Made by a program: the position numbers and the translations under genes
From: Enterobacter cancerogenus
GTDB lineage: Bacteria; Pseudomonadota; Gammaproteobacteria; Enterobacterales; Enterobacteriaceae
DNA: 64,000 bases
Direction of reading: 5' to 3'
Assembly: GCA_000773965.1 (NCBI GenBank)
Contig: JRUP01000008.1
Span: forward strand, 62,001-126,000
In this document: positions 42,184 through 50,683 of the stretch, piece after piece
Position numbering within the stretch: the stretch's first letter is position 1
Layout: each line of letters begins with the position of its first letter
Notes under the pieces: model-generated
The model's input: the letters and a program-made list of their open reading frames with translations, nothing else
What the model was told of the DNA's origin: nothing
Databases searched by the model: none

Positions 42184-43584
42184 TCAGGCCTTCCAACCGC
42201 CTCCTAAGGCTTTATACAAGGTGATTTTCTCGCTCAACTGGCCCAGATGTGCACTGATTAACGACTGCTGCGAACTGTAAAGCGATCGCTGGGCCACTAA
42301 TACATTGAGATAATTGTCTACGCCTTGCTTAAAGCGCATTTCGGAATAGTCGTAATCGCGTTGATTAGCACCGACCTCCTGTTGCAGCGCTGTCAGCTGA
42401 TCCTGCCAGGTATCCTGACCGGCCAGCGCATCATTCACCTCTTTGAACGCGGTTTGAATCGCTTTCTCATAGTCAGCAATTTCAATGCGTTTCTCGATGT
42501 GCGCGATGTTGAGATTAGCCTCGTTTTTGCCGCCGTCAAAGATCGGCAGATTGATCGACGGCACAAAGGACCAGGCACCGGTGCCGCCGCCCAGCAAACT
42601 GCCGAGCGAACTGCTGGTCGATCCTCCAGAAGCGGTCAGCGTGATGCTCGGGAAGAACGCCGCACGCGCTGCGCCAATGTTGGCATTCGCCGCTTTCAGG
42701 CTATGTTCTGCGGCCATGATATCCGGACGACGCGTCAACAGATCAGATGGCAAGCCCGCTGGCGTGGCCGGGAACTGCCAGTTGACGTCCAGCGTCGCGT
42801 GGGACAACAAGGTAGCGGGCAGATCGGTGCCCACCAGCAAGCGCAGCGCATCCACATCCTGCCGTACCTGACGCGTATAGCTCGCCACATCCGCCTGCGC
42901 AGCCCGTACCGTGCTCTCAGCCTGTGCCAGATCCTGAGCGCTGCTCGCCCCGCCGTTGTAGCTGAGTTGCGTCAGACGATACGACTCTTGCTGACTTTTG
43001 GCGGTATTTTGCGCCAGATGCAGCAGATCGTTATCCGAACTCAAGGTCAGCCAGGCGGTGGCCACCTCCGAAATCAGCGAGATGCGCGTGGCGCGTTCGG
43101 TCGCGGCGGTGGACAAATAGGTTTCCTGCGCTTCATCACGCAAGCTCTGTAAACGACCAAAGAAGTCCAGCTCCCACGAGGTGACGCCCAGACCGGCGTT
43201 CAACTCGTGATAGGTCACCGCACCGCTGGTCTTGGTGTTATAGAGGTTGGCCGGTTCATGCGCCGAGGTCTGGCTGGCGGTAGCATTGATTGACGGCATT
43301 AACGCCGCACGCTGCACCGTGACGCTCTGCTGTGCCTCTTCGACATTTAGCGCCGCGACGCGCAGGTCACGGTTGTTGTCGAGTGACAGCTGAATCAGAT
43401 TGCGCATCGTGGCGTCAGTGAAGAAGTTCTGCCACGGCAGATCCGCCACGTTGCCCACCGGCGTGGGCTGATCGTACTTCACGTCTACCGGCATTGCGGG
43501 GCGCTGATAGTGGGGTGCCAGCGTACATCCCGCCAGCGCCATGGCCAGCGGCAGCAGCGCCATACGGAAAGTTTTAGTGTTCAT
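42184..43584 (-). CDS. Outer-membrane factor lipoprotein of the AcrAB-like system
   Basis: A 466-residue NodT/OprM-type channel lipoprotein with lipobox LAGC (Cys20). OEP repeats are visible through ALNVEEAQQSVTVQRAALMPSINATAS, LLTRRPDIMAAEHSLKAANANIGAARAAFFPSITLTASGG and the C-terminal ITLYKALGGGWKA. The start overlaps the permease gene by 11 bases. Third gene of adaptor-permease-channel. Confidence 0.93.
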   Translation of the reverse strand: MNTKTFRMALLPLAMALAGCTLAPHYQRPAMPVDVKYDQPTPVGNVADLPWQNFFTDATMRNLIQLSLDNNRDLRVAALNVEEAQQSVTVQRAALMPSINATASQTSAHEPANLYNTKTSGAVTYHELNAGLGVTSWELDFFGRLQSLRDEAQETYLSTAATERATRISLISEVATAWLTLSSDNDLLHLAQNTAKSQQESYRLTQLSYNGGASSAQDLAQAESTVRAAQADVASYTRQVRQDVDALRLLVGTDLPATLLSHATLDVNWQFPATPAGLPSDLLTRRPDIMAAEHSLKAANANIGAARAAFFPSITLTASGGSTSSSLGSLLGGGTGAWSFVPSINLPIFDGGKNEANLNIAHIEKRIEIADYEKAIQTAFKEVNDALAGQDTWQDQLTALQQEVGANQRDYDYSEMRFKQGVDNYLNVLVAQRSLYSSQQSLISAHLGQLSEKITLYKALGGGWKA

Positions 43585-46500
43585 GCGTTGTCACCTCTGC
43601 GGATGCTTTTTTCTTGCGGGCGAAGAACTGCGAAACCACCACGTAGAACATCGGAACAAAGAAGATGGCGAGGAAGGTGGCGGTGATCATCCCGCCTGCT
43701 ACCGCCGTACCAATCGAGTGCTGGCTACCTGCGCCTGCGCCGTTAGAGATAGTCAGCGGCAGCACGCCGAGAATAAACGCCATCGACGTCATGATAATCG
43801 GTCGGATACGCAGTCTCGCGGCTTCCACCGCTGCCTCGACCAGCGTTTTGCCTTCCCGTTCGTGCAACTCTTTGGCGAATTCCACAATCAGAATGGCGTT
43901 TTTCGCCGCCAGTCCCACCGTGGTGAGTAAGCCCACCTGGAAGAATACGTCGTTCTGCAAGCCGCGCAGCAGTACGGCACTAATAGTCCCGAGAATGCCG
44001 AGCGGCACCACCATGATCACCGAGAACGGAATCGACCAGCTCTCATACAGCGCGGCCAGACACAGGAACACCACCAGAATCGAGATCAGATACAGCTGGG
44101 TGGTCTGGTTGCCGGACGCCTGCTCTTCATACGAAATGCCGTACCACTGCACGCGGAAGCCTTTGGGCAACTGCTTCGCCAGCTGTTCCACCGCTTTCAT
44201 CGCTTCACCGGTACTCTGCCCGGCCGCTGGCGATCCGAGAATCTCTTCAGAAGTCAGGCCGTTGAAACGTTCGAAGTGTGGCGAGCCGTAAACCCACTTG
44301 CCGCTGGCGAAGGCAGAGAATGGCACCATGGTGCCGCTGCTGTTGCGGAAGTACCACTTATCAAGATCGGATGGCGTGACGCGTGAATCGGCTTTACCCA
44401 TCAGGTACACCTCTTTCACACGGCCGTTATACATAAACTGATCGATATAGCTGGAACCCCACGCCACAGACAGCGTGTTGTTGATGTCGGTCATGCTCAG
44501 ACCCAGCGCGCTGGCCTTCTCGTCATTGATTTCCAGCTGATACTGCGGCTCATCTTCCAGCCCGTTCATACGCACCTGCGCCAGATGCGGATCTTTGTTG
44601 GCCAGATCGATTAACTGGTGCGTGGCATCCATCATCTGCTGATGGGTGTGCGCGCCAGTATCCTGCAGGTAGAGATCGAAGCCAGTGGCGTTACCCAACT
44701 CCATCACCGCCGGAGGCACCATGGCGAAGATTTTGGCGTTTTTGTAGTTGGCAAAATGCGCCATCACCCGGTTCGCCAGATCCTGCACACTTTGTCCGCT
44801 GTGGGTACGATCGCTCCAGTCCTTCAGGCGCACGAAGGCCATGGCGTTACTCTGGCCGCGACCGGCAAAGTTAAAGCCCGCCACGCCAAAGGTGGTGGTG
44901 ACCACTGAGGCTTCATTCTTCTGCAGGTAGTCATTGAGATCGTTGATCACCTGCTGCGTACGCTGTGAAGAGGAGTTCACCGGCAGCGTCATCTGCACCA
45001 TCATCAAGCCCTGATCTTCTGCAGGCAGGAACGTGGTGGGCACACGCGTGAACAAAAAGCCCGTCACGCCGACGATCACCAGGTAGATCACCAGGAACAG
45101 GCCGCGACGGGAAATAACGTTGTTAACGCCGCGCGTGTAGTGCATCGCGCCGCTATCAAACTTACGGTTAAACCAGCCAGCAAAACCGGTGGTCTTGTGC
45201 TCCGCCGCCGAAGGTTTGAGCAGGGTGGCACAGAGTGCAGGGGTAAAGATCAGCGCCATGATCACCGACAGCGCCATCGCCGACACAATGGTGATCGAGA
45301 ACTGGCGATAAATCACCCCGGTCGAGCCGGAGAAGAACGCCATTGGCAGCAGCACCGCTGACAGCACCAGCGCAATACCAAACAGTGCGCCCTGTATCTG
45401 CTGCATCGACTTGATGGTGGCGGTTTTCGGATCGAGATGTTCTTCGTGCATCACACGCTCGACGTTCTCCACCACCACGATGGCATCATCCACCAACAGC
45501 CCTATCGCCAGCACCATACCGAACATGGTCAGGGTGTTGATGCTGTAACCGAAGGCCGACAGGATGCCGAAAGTACCGAGCAACACCACCGGCACCACCA
45601 GGGTAGTAATCAGGGTGGCGCGCAGGTTTTGCAGGAACAGCAGCATGACGAAGAACACCAGCACCACCGCTTCGATCAGCGTTTTCACCACTTCTTCAAT
45701 CGAAGCGCTGACCACTGGCGAAGTGTCATACGGATACTGAATTTCAACATTATCCGGCAGTGAGTCTTTCAGATCGGCTATGGTCTGGCGCACCGCTTTG
45801 GCGGTATCCAGTTCGTTCGCCCCGGTGGCCAGACGCAGCGCGATACCTGCCGCGGGCTTGCCGTTCATGGTGGCGTCAATGCCGTAGCTCTGCGGACCGA
45901 GCGCCACGCTGGCAACGTCTTTCAAACGCACCTGCGAACCATCGCTGTTCACTTTCAACAGCACATTTTCAAACTGCTGCACCGTGGTGAAGCGGGTTTT
46001 ACCCAGCACCGTGGCCTGGGTTTTCGCGCCCTGAATGGTTGGTAAACCGCCGAGTGAACCGGATGACACCTGCACGTTCTGGTTATCAATGGCGGTGGTG
46101 ACGTCGCTCGGCATCAGGTTGTACTTGTACAGTTTGGCGGGATCGAGCCAGATGCGCATGGCATATTCCGAACCCAGTACCATAAAGTCACCGACACCCG
46201 GCGTACGCGAGATCGGGTCTTCCAGTTTCGATACCAGCATGTCGGCCAGATCGCCGTTGCTCAGCTTGCCGTCTTTGGAGATCAGCCCGATGACCATCAT
46301 GAAGTTCTTTTGGTACTTACGGATGCGGATCCCTTGCTGGGTCACGTCGGTTGGCAACTGCGATTCCGCCAGCGAGACACGGTCCTGTACCTGCACCTGG
46401 GCGATATCCGGATTGATGCCCTGGTTGAAGGTGGCGATGATCTGCGCACTGCCGTCCGAGGCACTGCTCGATTCCAGATAGCGCAAGCCATCCAACCCGT

Positions 46501-46708
46501 TCAACTGCTGCTCAATCACTTGCACCACGGTGTTCTGGGTGGTTTCGGCGCTGGCCCCCGGATAAGTCACCGAGATCGACACCGCAGGTGGGGAGATATT
46601 GGGATACTGATTGACCGGCAAACTGATGGCCGCAATCCCGCCCACCAGCATCACGATAATCGCGATAACCCAGGCAAAGATGGGACGTTCAATAAAAAAC
46701 TTCGACAT
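43574..46708 (-). CDS. RND multidrug efflux permease, AcrB/Mex-like
   Basis: A 1044-residue HAE-1 RND permease. N-terminus SKFFIERPIFAWVIAIIVMLVGGIAAISLPVNQYPNISPP is the AcrB type; helix 4 has [18 protein letters not shown] with the proton-relay Asp pair; the C-terminal block RPIIMTSMAFILGVLPLTISNGAGAGSQHSIG is conserved. Encoded 9 bases after its adaptor. The particular drug range cannot be read from sequence. Confidence 0.93.
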   Translation of the reverse strand: MSKFFIERPIFAWVIAIIVMLVGGIAAISLPVNQYPNISPPAVSISVTYPGASAETTQNTVVQVIEQQLNGLDGLRYLESSSASDGSAQIIATFNQGINPDIAQVQVQDRVSLAESQLPTDVTQQGIRIRKYQKNFMMVIGLISKDGKLSNGDLADMLVSKLEDPISRTPGVGDFMVLGSEYAMRIWLDPAKLYKYNLMPSDVTTAIDNQNVQVSSGSLGGLPTIQGAKTQATVLGKTRFTTVQQFENVLLKVNSDGSQVRLKDVASVALGPQSYGIDATMNGKPAAGIALRLATGANELDTAKAVRQTIADLKDSLPDNVEIQYPYDTSPVVSASIEEVVKTLIEAVVLVFFVMLLFLQNLRATLITTLVVPVVLLGTFGILSAFGYSINTLTMFGMVLAIGLLVDDAIVVVENVERVMHEEHLDPKTATIKSMQQIQGALFGIALVLSAVLLPMAFFSGSTGVIYRQFSITIVSAMALSVIMALIFTPALCATLLKPSAAEHKTTGFAGWFNRKFDSGAMHYTRGVNNVISRRGLFLVIYLVIVGVTGFLFTRVPTTFLPAEDQGLMMVQMTLPVNSSSQRTQQVINDLNDYLQKNEASVVTTTFGVAGFNFAGRGQSNAMAFVRLKDWSDRTHSGQSVQDLANRVMAHFANYKNAKIFAMVPPAVMELGNATGFDLYLQDTGAHTHQQMMDATHQLIDLANKDPHLAQVRMNGLEDEPQYQLEINDEKASALGLSMTDINNTLSVAWGSSYIDQFMYNGRVKEVYLMGKADSRVTPSDLDKWYFRNSSGTMVPFSAFASGKWVYGSPHFERFNGLTSEEILGSPAAGQSTGEAMKAVEQLAKQLPKGFRVQWYGISYEEQASGNQTTQLYLISILVVFLCLAALYESWSIPFSVIMVVPLGILGTISAVLLRGLQNDVFFQVGLLTTVGLAAKNAILIVEFAKELHEREGKTLVEAAVEAARLRIRPIIMTSMAFILGVLPLTISNGAGAGSQHSIGTAVAGGMITATFLAIFFVPMFYVVVSQFFARKKKASAEVTTHEH

Positions 46709-46717
46709 GCCGCCTCC

Positions 46718-47854
46718 TTATTGCGCTGCTGCGTCGGTCATCGACAGACTGACAGCGTTGGCGGATGGCGTGTCATGAGTGCTGGCAGCGGTGGTGGTGA
46801 CTTTCGCCCCAGCACGCACACTTTGCAGATTGTTCACCACCACGTTTTCACCTTCGCTCAGGCCGGAGGTCACCAGCCATTCACCTTTGATCATCTCGCC
46901 GGTGTGAATGCTGCGCTGCTCAATGGTGTTATCGCTTTTCACCACGTAAACATACGGCTGGCCTTTGGTGTCATGCATGATCGACTCCTGCGGCACCAGA
47001 ATCCCCTGCTGCTGAATGCCCTGCGGGAAGCTGGCGTGTACGTACATGCCCGGCAGCAGCTCGTCATGCGGATTTGGAAACACCGCACGCAGCACCACGG
47101 TGCCGGTGGCGGTATCGACGTTCACTTCCGAGAACGCCAGTTTGCCCTGCTGGCCATACTGGCTGTTGTCTTCCAGAGAAAGTCCGACCGCCGCGGTGTT
47201 GTCATCCACTTTGGCGATCTTGCCGTTGGCTAAGGCACGGCGCAGACGCAGCAGGTCGGTGGATGACTCACTGACATCAACATAGATCGGATCAAGTTGG
47301 GTGATGGTGGCGAGATAGTCGGTTTGGCCGTTGGTCACCAGCGCACCGGCGGTATACAGCGAACGGCTGATATGTCCGGAGATTGGCGCCTTCACCAGTG
47401 TGTAATCAAGATTGACCTTAGCGGTTTCCACATCGGCCTGTGCTTCACGCTCTGCCGCAACGGCATCGTCGTAAGTCTGCTGGCTGATGGCGTGCGCAGA
47501 AGCGAGCGGCTGATAGCGTTTTGCCACCATGGCATCGTTTTGCCAGGTCGCCATCGCTTTGTCGTAAGCGGCTTTATAGGTCGCCGGATCGATCTGATAG
47601 AGCGGCTGACCCGCTTTCACTTCGCCGCCTTCGGTAAACAGGATTTTCTGGATCACGCCGCTGACTTGTGGGCGCACCTGTGCGGTGCGGACCGCCGTGG
47701 TGCGGCCAGGCAGTTGTGTCACCAACGTAACGGGCTCAGATTTTAAGGCGATGACACCCACCTGGGGTGTCGCGGATGCAGCGGGCTTTGCTCCGCCCTG
47801 GTCACAGGCTGCCAGTAAAAACACCACGCTGGCAGAAAGAAGTTTCAGGCGCAT
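46718..47854 (-). CDS. RND periplasmic adaptor lipoprotein, AcrA-like
   Basis: A 378-residue membrane-fusion lipoprotein. The ATG at 47854 gives a signal peptide with lipobox LLAAC (Cys19); longer in-frame starts upstream would bury this signal. Hairpin and lipoyl segments PGRTTAVRTAQVRPQVSGVIQKILFTEGGEVKAGQPLYQIDP and KAPISGHISRSLYTAGALV are typical of AcrA/MexA. First gene of the second efflux operon. No TetR or LysR regulator gene is adjacent. Confidence 0.93.
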   Translation of the reverse strand: MRLKLLSASVVFLLAACDQGGAKPAASATPQVGVIALKSEPVTLVTQLPGRTTAVRTAQVRPQVSGVIQKILFTEGGEVKAGQPLYQIDPATYKAAYDKAMATWQNDAMVAKRYQPLASAHAISQQTYDDAVAAEREAQADVETAKVNLDYTLVKAPISGHISRSLYTAGALVTNGQTDYLATITQLDPIYVDVSESSTDLLRLRRALANGKIAKVDDNTAAVGLSLEDNSQYGQQGKLAFSEVNVDTATGTVVLRAVFPNPHDELLPGMYVHASFPQGIQQQGILVPQESIMHDTKGQPYVYVVKSDNTIEQRSIHTGEMIKGEWLVTSGLSEGENVVVNNLQSVRAGAKVTTTAASTHDTPSANAVSLSMTDAAAQ

Positions 47855-47959
47855 AATTTTTCTCTGGATGAAAGGAGGGATAGTCACTGATGTGATGACA
47901 TGCAAAAAATCATTGTAGGGAGGGAGTGATAAGGCGGTTGTTAAGGTTGCGTAAAATAT

Positions 47960-47976
47960 ATTTTCCAAAGGAAAAT
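47960..47976. promoter_or_regulatory. Palindrome upstream of the AcrA-like gene
   Basis: ATTTTCC and GGAAAAT flank AAA, a 17-base perfect inverted repeat about 105 bases before the adaptor start, in an AT-rich promoter-like stretch. It could be a repressor or activator site; no protein is assigned. Confidence 0.4.
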
Positions 47977-48053
47977 GGTAAACCTTTCGTGCCATAAATG
48001 GCTGTGACATTTAGCTTTTTGCGGGTTTTTTAACGCCATGCAGGGCAACAGAT

Positions 48054-48242
48054 TTACCCTTTCGGCTCAATTCCGCGACGACGTAGTTCGCGACGCGCCA
48101 AATCCTTCAGCCAGCACGACAGGGTGATGTTTTCATCTTCGGTCACTTCACGCAGTTGTTCATGCAACTCCGGATGAATGCGTAACTGAAACGCCGTGGA
48201 GCGGCCCTCGCCTTTTGGCGTTCGGTCTTTGGTTTTTGGCAT
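48054..48242 (-). CDS. Small ribbon-helix-helix-like protein
   Basis: A 62-residue basic protein. After a charged N-terminus comes a beta strand TAFQLRIHPELHEQL and two helices ending CWLKDLARRELRRRG, the layout of Arc/CopG/HicB-type ribbon-helix-helix DNA-binding proteins. No toxin gene lies next to it. A terminator-like hairpin sits 33 bases upstream of its start, so expression may depend on read-through. I do not recognise a named family; a decayed phage or satellite origin is possible. Confidence 0.6.
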   Translation of the reverse strand: MPKTKDRTPKGEGRSTAFQLRIHPELHEQLREVTEDENITLSCWLKDLARRELRRRGIEPKG

Positions 48243-48274
48243 CGGGTCACACCTCTACGAATGGCAATAAAAAC

Positions 48275-48308
48275 GCCCCAAAGCCGCGCTACCAACACGG
48301 CAAGGGGC
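48275..48308 (-). terminator. Attenuator-like hairpin upstream of the RHH gene
   Basis: On the minus strand two stacked stems (GCCCC/GGGGC and GCCG/CGGC) are followed by GTTTTTATT. It lies between the likely promoter region and the small RHH gene, so transcription would stop before the gene unless relieved. Confidence 0.65.
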
Positions 48309-48444
48309 TGGCGAACCGAAATGGAATGCGGCATCGCGGTGCGTTACATACAGGTTACACGGCAAGATATTTTTATGTTGGCGGGGAAGTGTTAAGACTC
48401 AGACAAGAGGTGTGAGCGAGTTCGCTGAATGCTGAATTTCAGGC

Positions 48445-48554
48445 AAAAAAAACCCACGCATCCGCGTGGGTCGGTGCAACCGAACAGGGTGAATACCTGA
48501 AGACAGGTATTGCTGCCGCAGCAGCCGATCTTCACACCAATCAATACCTCTGGG
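48445..48554 (-). ncRNA. omrA: OmrA-like Hfq-dependent small RNA
   Basis: The minus strand reads CCCAGAGGTATTGATTGGTG at its 5' end, the same as the conserved seed end of E. coli OmrA, and ends with CCCACGC-GGAT-GCGTGGG and eight T, an intrinsic terminator. The length is about 110 bases against 88 in E. coli, because the centre holds an extra perfect 8-bp hairpin (AATACCTG/CAGGTATT) and GCTGC/GCAGC. In E. coli OmrA/OmrB are OmpR-activated and repress outer-membrane protein mRNAs. A -10-like GATAAA precedes the start by 7 bases. Confidence 0.88.
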
Positions 48555-48590
48555 ACTTTTATCGTCGCCGAAAGTGGTGTGAGAAAACAG

Positions 48591-48626
48591 CCGCAAATCG
48601 CAACGGAGTTCGGCGAAATGCAACGA
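48591..48626 (-). promoter_or_regulatory. Candidate OmpR sites upstream of omrA
   Basis: The minus strand carries GTTGCATTTCGCCGAAC and, further on, GTTGCGATTTGCGG. The first shares GTTnCATTTnGC with the region upstream of omrB at 50631-50659. Spacing before the RNA start suits an activator. OmpR is inferred from E. coli. Confidence 0.4.
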
Positions 48627-48666
48627 GGTGTGAAAAGCACCTCACGGCATTTACATCATGATTTTA

Positions 48667-50397
48667 CTAAGATTTATCCGAAGTCGGTTTGCTGTAAATG
48701 GCGTCAGGCGCAATGTTCATATGCTTCAACACCGGCCCCATAATGCTGCCGAAAATCGGCGCCGCTACCGAACCACCAAAGTGATCGCCCGCTGTCGGAT
48801 GGTTGACCATCACCACCAGCGCCACCTCAGGATGGCTGGCAGGGGCAATACCGGCGGTGTAGTTGACGTAACCGCCATCGTACTTCCCGCTGGTGCCCAT
48901 TTTCTCTGCGGTACCGGTTTTGGTCGCCAGACGGTAACCCGGCACAGCGGCTTTGACGCCGGTACCGCCAGGCAATACGTCACTCTCCAGCATGTGCACC
49001 ACGGTTTGCACGATTTGCGGATCGGCCACCTGCTTGCCCAATACCGGCGGTGTCACTTTGGTAATCGACAGTGGGCGATATACGCCGTAAGAACCAAGCG
49101 TGGCGTATTCACGGGCGATTTGCAGCGGTGTGACGCGCAGGCCGTAGCCAAAGGCAAAGGTGGCACGTTCAATATCCGCCCAGCGTTCACGGTGCAGCGG
49201 GAAGTAGCCCACGCTCTCGCCGGTTAACCCGAGTCCGGTCGGCTTACCCAGGCCAAACGCCTGATAAGTATTCACCAGCGCTTCAGCAGGCATCGCCAGC
49301 GCAATGTGCGATACGCCGATATCACTCGATTTCTGCAAAATGCCCGTCATGGTCAGGCGCGGCCAGTGGCCGACGTCACGAATCAAGTGGCCGTTAACGC
49401 TGTAGGGTGTGGTATCGATCACCGAGTCAGCACGCACCAGATGACGCTCCAGCCCTTCCATCACCACCAGCGGTTTCACCGTTGAGCCGGGTTCGTAGCT
49501 GTCATTGATCGCCGTGTTGCGCATCTGTGCAGGCGTGGCGTTATCGAAGTTGTTGGGGTTGAACGAAGGATAGGAAGCCATCGCCAGGATCTCGCCCGTA
49601 TCGATCTTGATCAGCACTGCCGCACCGGAATCCGCTTTATTCAGCAACACACCATCGCGCAGTTTGCTGTAGAGGGTGAACTGGTCAAACTTATCAATAC
49701 TCAGCTGTACCGTTGGCGGCTGCTTCGGCGGCTCGTAATCCAGCATCGCCACGATATTGCCCTCTTTGTCCTGACGATAAACCTCTTTGCCCGGCTCACC
49801 TTGCAGCACGTGGTCGAAACCTTTCTCCAGACCGTTCAGGCCATTACTGTCAGCACCGACAATGCCAATCAAAGGCGCAGCGGCTTCACTCATTGGATAG
49901 AAGCGGCTGTCGTTGTAAACCGAGCTGATGCCCTTCAGGTGCAGTTCGGCGATGTCTTTGGCGATGCCCAGTTCGATTTTACGGCCAAGATAGAGGAAGC
50001 GTTTTTTCGGGTTCGCGGTGATCTGCTCACGCAACTCTTCCGGACGTAAGTTCAGCGCCGAGGCAAGATAGGTCCATTTGGCGTTGGTAAAGTCGGGATT
50101 GGCTTCCAGCACGCGCATCGGGTCGGCGATGATATCGCGCGCCGGTACGCTTAGTGCCAGTGCCTGGCCATCACGATCCAGTAAGGTGCCACGGTTGGTG
50201 GGCAAGGTGACGGTGCGCAGTGAACGCTGATCGGCCTCGTGCTCCAGCATCGGATGCTTAATCAGTTGCAGGTCACCGACGAAGATCAACAGCAACACCA
50301 TGCAGCTGAAGACACCCAGACAAATCAGGCGAAAACGAAACGGGTTAAATGGGGCTTTGATCTGGTCTTTTCCCAGAAGTTTTTTTATACGGGGCAT
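48667..50397 (-). CDS. FtsI-type penicillin-binding protein paralogue (PBP3-like)
   Basis: A 576-residue class B PBP that cross-links septal peptidoglycan or substitutes for PBP3. A cytoplasmic end and single membrane anchor (about 21-43) are followed by the dimerisation domain and a transpeptidase domain with SxxK Ser305-Lys308 (EPGSTVKP) and KTG Lys493-Gly495. The second motif reads Ser-Ser-Asp (357-359) where FtsI has Ser-Ser-Asn. Start: ATG 50397; a TTG five codons earlier is less likely. It lacks the mraY/mur division-cluster neighbours, so it is an extra copy, similar in idea to Salmonella PBP3SAL. It lies between the two Omr RNA genes. Confidence 0.9.
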   Translation of the reverse strand: MPRIKKLLGKDQIKAPFNPFRFRLICLGVFSCMVLLLIFVGDLQLIKHPMLEHEADQRSLRTVTLPTNRGTLLDRDGQALALSVPARDIIADPMRVLEANPDFTNAKWTYLASALNLRPEELREQITANPKKRFLYLGRKIELGIAKDIAELHLKGISSVYNDSRFYPMSEAAAPLIGIVGADSNGLNGLEKGFDHVLQGEPGKEVYRQDKEGNIVAMLDYEPPKQPPTVQLSIDKFDQFTLYSKLRDGVLLNKADSGAAVLIKIDTGEILAMASYPSFNPNNFDNATPAQMRNTAINDSYEPGSTVKPLVVMEGLERHLVRADSVIDTTPYSVNGHLIRDVGHWPRLTMTGILQKSSDIGVSHIALAMPAEALVNTYQAFGLGKPTGLGLTGESVGYFPLHRERWADIERATFAFGYGLRVTPLQIAREYATLGSYGVYRPLSITKVTPPVLGKQVADPQIVQTVVHMLESDVLPGGTGVKAAVPGYRLATKTGTAEKMGTSGKYDGGYVNYTAGIAPASHPEVALVVMVNHPTAGDHFGGSVAAPIFGSIMGPVLKHMNIAPDAIYSKPTSDKS

Positions 50398-50510
50398 AGC
50401 ATTCCGCTGCAATAAACAGTTTTTTCAAGCTTGTTATCCGCAGTTATAAAGAAAGGTAAAGCGAGTTGACAGGAAAACTGTGTTTCAGTTCGTTAGCGGG
50501 AACGACAGGC

Positions 50511-50586
50511 AAAAAAAACCTGCGCATCTGCGCAGGTCGGTGTAATCAAGAAAACTTTTTGATGTTCACCCATCAATACCTCTGGG
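50511..50586 (-). ncRNA. omrB: OmrB-like Hfq-dependent small RNA
   Basis: The minus strand starts CCCAGAGGTATTGATGGGTG and ends ATTACACC, GA, then CCTGCGC-AGAT-GCGCAGG and eight T. Both ends agree closely with E. coli OmrB (82 bases); this one is 76. The middle is an AT-rich hairpin (ATCAAAAAG/CTTTTTGAT-like, bases about 50548-50563). A -10-like TACAGT lies just before the start. Confidence 0.9.
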
Positions 50587-50630
50587 ACCCTGACTGTAGC
50601 AAGGTGGCATGACGGTTCTCCATCTCTCAA

Positions 50631-50659
50631 ACGCAACAGTTACCCGCAAAATGTAACCA
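50631..50659 (-). promoter_or_regulatory. Candidate OmpR site upstream of omrB
   Basis: The minus strand reads GTTACATTTTGCGGGTAAC and then TGTTGCG, similar to OmpR sites of the ompF/ompC type and to the text upstream of omrA. It lies about 45 to 75 bases before the RNA start. Confidence 0.45.
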
Positions 50660-50683
50660 GCGGTGAGATTGTTAGCACCCCAT

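Noticed and set aside
50398-50412. TTG start five codons upstream for the PBP gene
   Set aside because: ATG 50397 gives the usual FtsI-type basic N-terminus and a better codon.
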